DNA of 64,000 nucleotides from NCBI GenBank assembly GCA_008508345.1, contig QNGE01001314.1, positions 67,802 to 131,801 on the forward strand, written 5' to 3'. The notes beneath the pieces are model-generated. The model was given only the letters and a program-made list of their open reading frames with translations. It ran no database searches and was not told where the DNA came from. Positions 40,501 through 52,500 of the stretch are shown in pieces (position 1 is the first letter of the stretch; each line of letters starts with the position of its first letter). Made by a program: the position numbers and the translations under genes. This DNA comes from Paragonimus westermani. Lineage: Eukaryota > Platyhelminthes > Trematoda > Plagiorchiida > Troglotrematidae.

Positions 40501-43500
40501 CGGTAACATCAACCTCGACTTTTGTGACTTAACTGAGAGCGGACCTCTAAATCATCCTTCATCAACACCACTGACTCGTCGTTTGAGTGGCTTAACCCTA
40601 TTGTGCGGATCGATGGATGTCTTCCTAATATTGATTCAACCGTACTATATATACATAACTGTTCTGATCTGATGAAGAATTATCGAAAACAATTGTTCGT
40701 TCCCATTGTCTTCTACGTAGTAGTGTCTTCTATTCAGAATAGTCAAATAAATTTAAACTCGGAATGCTTGACCAATCAAAAGATTCAACTTTTGGTGCAC
40801 TAACGAAGGTGTAGAAAGAGGGGGCTAACGAACCGCGATGACCCATGTTCCTGAAAGGGAGAGCGTACGCACTATCAGCCGATCGCGGTACGCACACACG
40901 GGGTCCACACAGGTAAACAAATTCCCGAAACATATATGGAGGCGATTAATGATTGCGTAGTAGTAGTTCTGTTGTTTTACTCCGGTTTGTTTGGCGCTGA
41001 TAACCGCTGTACTGACAACTGTTTCGTGATTGGCTAACCCGATTCGCGAGATTAACTGAAAAATCAGTCTACAAATCTTTGAGAAGCACGGAAACGGACA
41101 GATTGATAGTCACTTTTTTTGTAGCTACGACCAGCATCACTAAGCTCGACGCAGCCTGCTGTTCGGCCGTGATCATCGCCATTTCCGTCAGTCTCTGTTA
41201 TCTTGACTTGTGAATCACCTGGAGCTGAGTCTCATCGGGAATTTTGTCTGCCGGATAGAGCATTTTAGATACCGATTCAAAAAACAAATGTGTTACTCTT
41301 CATCCCACTTCGTACAATTCACAGATAGGTTCACGTGTCCATTTAGTCAACACGCAAACGGTTCGTAGGCAGGTGGTCAACGAGGACGAACGGTCGACTG
41401 AGAGGCCCCATAACAACTATCGTACGATCACTAACCGCATTACATATGTCCCAAAAGATCGTGTGCGTGTGTATGTGTGCTCAAACCGAGGACTGAAGTC
41501 GCAGTCAGCGCAGCCCGCGGGTGCAAAACAGCACATAAGCCACACCAATATAGCGAAAATACGATCAGGGTTTCCTTTTCGTGTTAACTTATCAATTGGT
41601 TAACCAGTATTGGCCAGCTGGATACAAAGGCCTCACTCACACAATTCCTGGTCTTATTCCTTCGGGTTTACACCGGATATGTGGTATGTGGGTGGAGCCG
41701 CAAGTGGTGCAGCGCAACTCACTTGTTGCGGTGATGAAGCACAGGCGTCCTTTGGTTTCGGTCACTGTGACAGGCTAATCCGAATCGGATGCCGCCAACC
41801 GTGTGCTTGAACCGGCTGGTACAGAATGCCAAGCACATTCTATCAACGATTCCTGTATCTTGGGACATATTCCAACACATATTTCTGTGAATGAAAAGCA
41901 CAATTGAGTGGTATGTTTTGTTAATTCAATAAGTGTAATTCTAACTTTCATGATCCTAACAGTTTACTGTAGATATCGGTGGGAATATCTCTTAGTTCAA
42001 GAGAATTCAAAGGTTTCGGATAAAACCTCACCAATAGGTCAGACCCCAGTGTCATGGTGAGGTATGTTTTTGAAGTATCATCTACCAGAAGCCACTTTCA
42101 GTGAATACTCAAAGAATCCCAGAACTCCCACCATTAATTTGAAAAATCTGTAAAACTATATAAATTCGTACATATCAGAGACAGACGATCTCTAAAGTGA
42201 TATTTGAAGTGAAAATGTGGTTGAAGCAAACGAGTAGCAAATCCGTGAATGTTATCAATTGAACATAGCTCAGGGTTTACCGTGGCGTTAACATTCTCAT
42301 CGGCTCTTCAGCCAGTTCTCCTCAAAAAGAAGCGCTAGACTGTAGTTTTGAACTTGTTAGGGATTGTAATTGGGCCCTGAACATGTTCTCACAAGGAAGT
42401 CGTCTTGACCACTGTTACACTGACCTCGTGTTAGACACAAGTAGATCATCATATGTAAGCGCTCAGCCACATTCACTAGTGAGTACGGCTCAGTTGCCGT
42501 CCTGTTAACTCCAACAGATATTCAACTATTAAGATATTATAAATGATCATGACTGGGTTCAAATGGAGTTAATCGATTTACGAAGAATTTTTTGATGGTT
42601 ATTGTACTGCCATGTGTCAAAATTTGACCTATGCTACAGTTAAGTCAACTTTTAGCAAAGAAAACTGAAGAATCCTTCTGTCGCTTTCTATGGCATAGCT
42701 CTGTAAAGCATGATTTTCCAATCCCGGGAACAGAGCGAGAAATAAACTTGATCCTCGTCATGACTATATATGTTTTTGTCGTTAATATGAAACCATGAAC
42801 TGGTCAGCCTTAAAAACCTGATAATTGAGAAACTGATAAAACTGTTTTTTAAAACGTCTACACTTTTCAGTACCATCCCTTGTTGATATTGTCATTGTGG
42901 TGAATGCTTTGGTTCGCGGAAAGGTATTAGAACCACGGGTCAAAACGACTGAGAATTCCCGCATTAACCAGTTGACGCCTTCTTGCACTTATCATTTGCG
43001 TTTCCGTATAGAATATCAGTCATAACGCACAAACAGTTGTGTTTTGGTGCACATTTGAAACGTTTAACGACGTGGATGCGTCATTCAATATACACTCTTC
43101 GACGAATCGCTAATCGATCGGTTAGTTGCGCCATTGTTACGGAATCACAAACGTTTGGTTTAGTTTGGTTCTTAGCGTTCTCATCGACTTGTCTTCCTAA
43201 TCGTTGACATGAGCGAGTTTATAGAGTTGTGGGTTTTGATAATCATTCCTCAATGACTGTGACTGAAAAATACCGAATATAAGGCCCTGAGTGTTTAAAT
43301 TAACTACATTGTTACGATGATACTGCGAGTTCTTTAATTCGATGTTCCGATTGCTCCCACATGCTCAAAACCGGCAACGTGCAGCCCATTGACGAGATCC
43401 GGCTCACAAACCAAAATTGTCTTATCCACTGTCAAAACTTGACTTGACATGGAAGTTCGATAGTACTTATACATGCAGTAAGCTCTCCTCAAAGGTGAAA

Positions 43501-46500
43501 TCCCCAAACGGCAAATTAGGAACTCAGGTGTCTAACACCCACGCAGGTGGTACTCTTCCTCTGACCTTATCCAGCTCGTCGTACAATATCGGAAAACTTT
43601 TTACGTAACAAGCTTTTGCCATTCTCATGTTACATCTTTTTAGTTCGGAACTTTATGATGGAAAAGTTTTATACTAAAACACACCTTAATTAGTTTCTTG
43701 TGTCGTATTGGTACTGGCTCTGCTTACCGTCTATCAATGAATGCATCCCGCCTTCCATTCATTGCCATGAGATCCGATCTCTGTTCACAAGAACGTTGTT
43801 GAACCTTGCTTTATGCACTCGCAACAAAACATTTTTTCATCGCAACCTATTCGACAGACTATAATCCAACGATACTGGACCTGTACGATACATAGTGAGG
43901 AGGTATTTAAGTGAGCTGTATAAGTTGATCTTTGGTGTGATCGTCCAGACGATATCAAAACACAAACTAAGCCCAGCCTGATAATTTACTTCCTGAGAAT
44001 GAGGTATATTTTTATACCGGTTACGTGAACCTTTTTGATAGCCCTGCGTGGACACCCGCAACGGTTGGTGTGTTAATTATGGCCGCTTGATACAATGCTG
44101 TCCTCCACTCTGTCAGACCGTGATACCTTGAGGCACCGTTGGTTCTCGATAAATGAGTCGTCTTGTGTTTTCGGACTAGATACGGCCTGACCTCCCTCGG
44201 ATCCGTATGTATCAACCGATAGTTCTATAAATGGTTTACAATCATTTCGCCGTTGTTGGCCAGGCTGGCGCTTGCCTCAGTTTTTTCGATTACTGCTGCA
44301 GTGCTGAAGAGCGTGCATAGTGTGAATCGACCCTCTGTGATTTGGTATCACTGTCTGCTTACAGTCACTGAATTGTTACTAATTTCGCTCGAACCATTGA
44401 TTGTTCCATTCTTATAGTTCGGTTACGCTCCGCCCTTTCCCTCTCTCTGTCAAACATACTTGTACCAGCCCTCGGCGTTCACCACAAGTTGGTCAAAGTA
44501 CGCTTTTGATGATCAACTCGATTTTTTTTCCGGCTTACATGAATTTTGTTTCCTTCATCATTGCTATTCTCGAGTAATCTGTTTATCACTGTTTCCTTCC
44601 CACAGATCTCTCAGTCATCCAGAACCACCGTACCTGGGTCACGTGAAAATCTAGCCCGTGTTATGCCTACCAGTCTATTCACATCCCCACCTCCAACCCC
44701 TACGGCAGACTGTCCACAATACCACCCTCCTGAACGCTTAGAACCCGCCGATTGGTCCAGCTACAAACCTACCACAACTGTAAAGGCTGAAAAGACTCGA
44801 ACAGATCGATACGAGCGCCGATCAGTGGCGCCACAGCCAGCTCCCAAACCACACCTACCAGCTCCGTTTAGCTATCATCAGGTATATCTAGTACATAATC
44901 GTTTTCATTAGCTTACTATGTCTTTGGATTGCTCCTTACACTCATTCAGTTGAGCAGTAAAGATGTCGATTTTTATCTGAGTAGAATTCATCTTCCATTT
45001 CTTTATTCCGTTGTAAATGTCCGTCATGGATTTAGATTACATTCGTCCCTAATAATGTGTTCCCTATTCAGCCTCCCGTGTCCAGTGGCGCAACGTCATT
45101 CCAAACTTCCAAGGGCCACGAGAACGTGCCTCATTCTATGGTCACAACCAGCAGACAAACACCAGTACTTTCGATTCATTCATCAGCCCAGGTTGCCACA
45201 AGCGCGGCTGAGCGTGTGGCACAACTGGAGGCGGAAATTGCCGCGATGGAGAACCGACGAAACGCCGGTGATGTTAGTCCGACTTTGGATCGTCTCCGCG
45301 TCGAGTTACAATTTCAGAAACGATTGGCCGAACGTGAATCGCTACGAAAAAACACGGTCAGTTTAGAAGAAACACAGTCCACTCTACCGCACTTCTTCCG
45401 TGCGTCGGAGACACAAGGGATTGTGAGTGAGAGTTATGGTCACTATGGAAAAAACACTTTGTTAATGCCTCTAGCAATAAGTAATGAGGAGTATGATAGA
45501 TTTGTTGGTCTAACTGCTGGTCTGAATCTTTAAAATTATGAACTCCGGCTAAGTTTGAACCAACACAGGAACCAAATGAATTCGCGCGGCCTATGTCACA
45601 TCATCATCATCATCATCATCATCATAGGCAGCAATACATCAGTGGTTCACACCAATGCTTAACTGCCATACAACCATGAAGAAAAGCAAACCCTATGTAG
45701 AAAGAGAGAAGGAAAAAGAAGGGGACGGGAAGGGACCTAACTACTGAAAATGACTTCGTCTATATTCAAGCATTCAACATCAAGGTGCCTACACCTTGCA
45801 AACAAACAACCGAGCTGCAAGTAACAGTAAGGCGTCATCAGCAAGACAGCTTTTTTACGGCTTTCACTACCCCGCGTTATTAAATACACTCACTTCACTG
45901 ACAACTCGGACAAACAACGACAACATTCACGCCACTCAGCTCGATTGGCCGTCACCTCACCTAGAGTCCAACCACCGACTCTGTGAGTCATGAGGGCCCC
46001 AGCCCGGGAGACGAACTCAATCTACAGTGGTCAACCCCTTAGTGAACGACTTCATTTCCCTACGCCAGGTCATTATCTGTCCACCTCGTACCTCACACCA
46101 GTCTCTCGCAGTGTCAGCGAACAGTGCTCGGTGTGGAAGATGACTAGCTGGCATCCTTAATACATGACCTAACCATCTAAGCTTGTACAAGCATAGGGAA
46201 TGAACAGAAAACCCGTTTGGCAATCACTACCAAACACCCGCTTCCTAACCTCCTCATTACTTACACGCTGGTGCCACCCGATACGAGCGACTGAACGCAG
46301 ACATCGGTGCTCAAATACTTGAAGGCGGTTCACGTCTTCTACCCTGATCTGTCAAGTCTCGCTACCGTAAAGTAGTACGGCCCTCACCGTTGTCTTATAT
46401 ACACGACCTTTTAGCTTCAGAGAAATACCCCTCTGTCGCCAGAGATGCTCCCAGATTAGCAAATACCGCCCTAGCCTTAGAGATGAACGCTTCTATTTCA

Positions 46501-49500
46501 TTCTCTATGGAGCTGTGGTGAAAGCTTGGAAACCTCACAGTGGTGACAGCTATTTAGCATTCGCAAACCACCGCGTGTTTTGTTGTGTTGATTCTGTCAA
46601 TTACTCACTTCTCATTGAAGTATGAACATTTCAATGTGTTCCGCTGCAAATTCTTTTAACAGTAAGACAAAACATCATCATATCTAACAAGAGACAAAAG
46701 TAAGGGGACTTTTGAGCAAGTTATCTATCAGAAATAAGTCATTATCTAATGCCCAGTGAAATACTGTCAACATGTTCCTTCCACGGGGGTGGCCAACGCG
46801 AATAGACACCAGTCATCAAATTGAAATCTTCGAACAGACACTGAAACTACCAATTCAAAATCTGGCATAATCAATAATACATTTGGCCACCGGAGTGCTG
46901 AAATGCTCAGAGCTCATGAAGTGTAATGGAAAATACCCATTTCAGAGTGAGACAGCTGTCAATAGGGAATGACACCATAGATCTTCATTGAATCATAACT
47001 AACCAGTAATCAGGAATCAATAAGTGTAAGTGGACAATCTATGTCAAAGAAATATTTTCCATGAGGAACTGAAAATGATATCACAGAAAGTGATAATCAC
47101 AACACCATACGTGATTGAGTTTAGTTGGCAACATGTAGGACTGGCTCTAGTCAAAAACGGTTTGGAAACCGAAACCAACCTTGTAGTTTTGTCAAACTAA
47201 AATGTCTGGCTTCAGCGGCCACTCGACATACTGACGTCGTACATCACATCTATTTTCTTCGAAAATCTTGATTGTATCAGACTTGATGAACGAGAGTAGT
47301 GTTACTGCTCTTAAATCCTCAAAGGTGAGTGTGATCCTAAAACAGGTGGTCGCACCTTGATGTTTTCGAACCGAAATGAAGCGATTCTTTGCACGTCCAC
47401 CACGTGTGACTGTTAGTTCTATTCTGTTTGTGGTAAATTCAAGCCCTGCATGCCGCAGAACGTAGAACGGTAGCAACTGGGCATTGTTATTAAACCACTA
47501 CGTGATGTGCTCCAGTTTTTTTTTGTTGCCTCACACTCACTCGCATCCTTTTGGTTTACAGTAAAGTACTGTTTATTTACAATCCAGTTGATGTAAATTG
47601 TCGACGGTCAGTCTGGCATGTGATTCCACCGTCACCTGATTTCGGCTTTTTAACGACGCCAACCGTTAGGCAAGGAACACTCAAACAACCACTGATAACT
47701 TTTATCGTATACGCAGATAATCAGCATTATACATACTCAAGTGAACTCATAGTTAGGCAACAGTTCATGGAATCAATACACAACATCCACGTGACCTCAG
47801 ATTAGATCCAGGTAGAACTTTTCACCGAAGGCATTGCTTTCGAGACTTTGGCCTGCTTCGAATTGAGGAGAGAATCCAAGCACTTTTTGAATTGACAATG
47901 CTGTCTTTAGTGATTCAGCATCAAACAAAGTCCGTCTTTTCAATTCAACACAGGTGACCATATTAATAGCAAGCCAAGACAGAATCAATACTTACTGGCC
48001 ATGCACTTATTCTAGTTAATTGTCTATTTTATAATCAGGTCGAGAACTACTGTATAAGTTGCGTTCCGATCGTTACAAGTTAGATGTCACTCATAATATT
48101 GGCTAATGTAGGTGGTCAAACTGTGATTGTATTGAAGAAAGTTTTGAAGGTCAGTGATAGTGCTACTGGGTGTGATTGCAATCGTCTTTCTCATAGTCAG
48201 CATAGCCCGTAAATTTTTGCAGATATCCAACACGCTTTTAGCATTGGGCACACATGCCCTCGGTAGCAAAACTCATAAAACAGACCGGGAACTTCTACCA
48301 CACACAAAGGTCGCCAATGCTACCATAATGTATCTGCTTGAGATCCGTCAAGTCGTTCTATGTTTTTCGTAATTTGATCAACCACGCTTCTTCGACAGTT
48401 CTTTTCTCAAAGTATTCAAATGCTTAATAGTTAACTTAGAACCTAAAAGATCTAACAGGAGTGCGTGTAGACTGAGTACGTTCTTGCTATTGAATTATCT
48501 TTCAAAGGTCTTGTAACGCTGTGCCGTCGATTATTGTTTCCAAATGACAAACTGAGATAAATGTTTCTAACAGTGTGAATAATCAGTTTGAAGACAGGCG
48601 AACACGTATCTAAATTCATGTTTTTGAGAGAAAAAATGGACGGGTTCGACTAGTTCCTACACCTTTACAGAAGCTGGTTAGATGAGATAGCGCATAACTC
48701 GATCGGCAGGCTCCATCCATTAACTAGCTAATCAAAATCACATTGAGAGGTCAAGTTTTCGGTATTTGCGCCATCACTCATCTGTTCCCACGTGAAATGT
48801 CAGCCTTGTGAACATGAACAATCGGACGGTGCTATTCACGAGTTATCAGATGGATGCAAACACGAATCTGTCGAGCTAATCACCGGACTAAACACATCAA
48901 GAGCAGTCAAGTAAGAAATGATGTTTTCCACACATATAATTCTCATTGACAAATGCTTCATTCAGAGTTATTATCGTATACGAATGATTCAGCAAACAAC
49001 CAAACTTTGGTCCAATCCCTCTTTATTGGCTCACAACATTAAGTCACAGATGCACTCAGTGTTGTCTTGTTGTCCACACGCGAACCGAAGCAATCGCAAT
49101 GAGCGGGTGTGAGCCTCCTGTCGTACAGTGAATAACCAGCGTCGCTACCGCAAAACACCATATCTTGTTTAGTATGCTATTTGTCAGAAACCGCGCAATC
49201 TTGCAGTTAACCTTTAGTTATTTATTTTTCGAAACAGGATGACAATTTCGCTTCAGAAGAGTGCCTGAAACAAAACCAATTGATCTGGGAACAAAAGCGA
49301 ATATTGGCCGAAAAAGAGTTAGAAACAAGGTGAGTTCGGCAGCTTCCATTTTGGTTGAACATTACGAGGTAAAATGCAATCAGTTTGGTTCACATGATTA
49401 ACTTGGTATACACAAGTTTAGCGAAGACCATTTAGCACTTAGCGCGGCTCAGGGCAACAATCGATTGATCAAAAATCGGCGAGAATAAAATTATTATCAA

Positions 49501-52500
49501 ACAACTTCACTTTCAATCTAGTGGTATTTCTGTAGGCAACAGGGACAACATTTGAGCGTGTAGGCCTTGAAAACTAGTTCTAGGGTTACAACCGGGCTCG
49601 GAGTAATTATAAAAATCGGTTACAACCGTTTCCTAAGGAATGAACCGTAACTATTAAAATATTTTCAAGTTGACCATCACTCACATTTGATCGCAGCCTT
49701 CACATTCAGATAGACTTTCCAGCCAGCCTCTTTCGAAAAGAAGCACCAGACTCCAGTTTCTCTCTCATTGGAGCTTATCAGTAGTGCATATCCTTGCCAC
49801 GGCCGGGCTTTGAACTCCGGTCATTCCAATCATGAGGCAACCGTGTTGACCACTGCGCCATTGACCACACATTAGGCACAGGCGAGAGTGACTGAGCGTT
49901 CAGATTTGATAATTCGGTCGTGCCTAATGTGAGGTCAATGACGCAGTGGTCCACACGGTTGCCTCATGAAAGCGTGGCCGGAGTTTTAGTCCCGGCCGTG
50001 GTAAGGATATGCACTACTGACGAGCTCCAATGAGGGCGAAACTCGAGTCTAGTGCTTCTTTTCGAAAGAGGCTGGCTGAAAAGTCTATCTGAATGCGAAG
50101 ACTGCGATCAAATGTGAGTGATGGCCAATTTGAAAATAAACCAAATCCCCGACTACTCATCAGTAATATTAAAATGTTGTGTTCCGTTTTTGGGTTCCGT
50201 CAGTTGGCTAACTTATAGACAAACGTTAACCATTACCATAAATATTTAATTTTTACTGGATTCTGTAGAACTAACCTGTTGACACATATTTCTGTTTAAA
50301 GTAATATTTGTTGTTGAAGCGAAAGTTATGAGAAAGTTGGAGTGATTGGAGTTGCTAGTTGCCTAAAGTTGACTTCTCATCGGCAATTAATCGTAAATAA
50401 TGAGGTTTTGTTTTCTGATTCGTTTTACTTTCAAAAGTTCCATATCAGATTATTTATTTAAGGTACGAATTAGAAAATAATTGATTGAGTGAGGTTCGTC
50501 AGACTGATTACGATAGCTAGAAACCTCCGTTTCGTCTGCATCTATCTTAATGTTTTTATTGATCGAACAGATTACTCACAGTAATGTGTGATCATACTAT
50601 AATACGACCATTTGAGCTCAGAAAAATCGACATCACTTGCTTGCATCCCGTAAGTAGTCAAGCCAAGGCCAGATCGTCGGCATCGGTCTCAGTATGACCA
50701 TTTTCTAGAATTCCGAATGTTCACAGCACGTTAACCGTTGAACAAAAAGACGATCTGCTGCAAAGCACAATTATAAGAAGCAGTGCACTCCTCTTGCAGA
50801 GAATACAAACGAAAAATTGTTTCACTGACAACGTTTGTTGCCAGTAATAGTGACTACTTTTAAGTCATGTATTTCTGCAAACGTCATTTAGGGCAAATGA
50901 TGTTTAGTCGAGGATTTGGTTGATCTAAGTTGAACATTACTCATAGTTTACCGCAATCTTCGCATTCAAATAAATTTTCAAGTTTAGTGTGAAGTTAGTG
51001 GCACAGTGGTAGACCTGAATGTGTAACTGGAACTCAAATCCTGTGCATGACAAAGATATGCACTATTGATGAGCTCCAGCAACAATGGAGTTCGATTCTA
51101 GAGCTTCTTTTCGAGACAAGCTGTTCACAGTGCAATTCTACACAACAAAAACCGTACTGTACATTCCGGAAACAGCCCGCTAAGTATTTTCTTGTAACTG
51201 TTTACTGATTTGTGGTTCATCGACATGCAAACTGAGTTTTAACACAACTGAATAACATTTTTATTGATTTAATCTGCTTCGCACCAACCAAGAGACAAGA
51301 ATTAGCGTGATATAGGATCGATTGAGGAGATATTTTGAAATACAACTTATTACCAGTGAGTAGTTTGGCATATTTGACGGCTTAGATGAGACCCAGCTGT
51401 GTACAGTCAGAGCTTCGGCTGGATTCGAACCAGCGAGAGACAGCATGCCTCAACGCGGCAAACGCTCCACCAGCTTAGCTACGAAGTCACATCAGAAACT
51501 CGGGAAGTTCACATTTGGACTCGGCTACCCAGTCATCCCACTGTCTCGTATGGAATCGAACAAGTGATACAAAGGATCGAATGCCTCGGCAAGGTTTCTC
51601 GAACAGTTTACGTTGAAATCCACTAACGTCACTGCTGATCGTAGAAACTACATTACTAATGAGTAGTTTGGTGTGGTCAAAAATAAATTTTGACGAATAG
51701 ATACGTCAAGAGGGTGAACGTCTAACTTAAACCACCTTTGGTAATCTTGGCGTTAGTTATGTGATGAGTAACCCGGGCGGCGTTCTCGAACATAAAACAA
51801 CAACCTAAAAATTCATTATTAAGGTTGTTGGCGATATTCTCTCTCTCTGTTCAGAAGAATATTCCAACCATAATGCAATACATCAAGCAGAACTGATATC
51901 TCTACACCACTCCCGGTTAGTCGCCGTTTGAGCAAGCAGACGAGCAATGCTGTTACACAACTTTGAAGGAGAGTATTATGCTCACGTTCCGGTCTATTGT
52001 TAGCCCTCCTCAGTCACACATAATTTTATCTGGACCATGAGTTAACCTGTGATTCTTGTATAGTCTCTAATACAGTTTTACCTCTATCTGTCGTCAGACT
52101 AAAAACGAGTGATGAATTGTATGTAAACTTCTTAGACACAATAGTTGGTGTTTCATGTTCATGCTACCCAATCACTAAAAGGGAGTAAACACCCTCAACC
52201 GTCTTGTAAACTCCAAAGGAAAACGTTTAGGAGTCCGCAACCAGACAGACCTCATTGAAACATGTAGTTTATTTTTCGAGAACTGGAGTTCTATGTAGAA
52301 GTTACCTTTTTCGGAGAACCTACTGATTTCTTTCTCTCCTCAATTGACAATACAATCGATGGCTTACAACTATCGAGTCAACTGAAAACTAGCCGCTAGA
52401 CCAACGTTTCAAAACGTTGTTAGATGGTCAAACCAATTTCACTTCGAGAATCTGTTTGCCAACCAAATCCAACAACGAAGCGAATTTTTCACTGACTGAG

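Larger units (their letters stand above)
45357..49237 (+). other. AFDN: AFDN intron, 3.9 kb
   Basis: Holds the antisense non-LTR fragment 45601-46560. 46561-49237 shows nothing recognisable. Confidence 0.8.

Noticed and set aside
43487..43550. An extra small AFDN exon (VKSPNGKLGTQ, phase 0 both ends)
   Set aside because: A CCTCAAAG acceptor and CAG-GTG donor are possible and phase would fit, but the acceptor lacks a pyrimidine tract and the 12-13 junction is already in phase without it.
45357..45533. Read-through of exon 14 as an alternative C terminus
   Set aside because: The frame stays open for about 58 codons, but the composition changes and the in-phase exon 15 matches the afadin coiled coil. 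Kept only as a possible intron-retention product.
45601..45625. CRISPR-like or coding trinucleotide repeat
   Set aside because: It is a plain trinucleotide microsatellite at the tail of a non-LTR element; no spacers and no coding frame.
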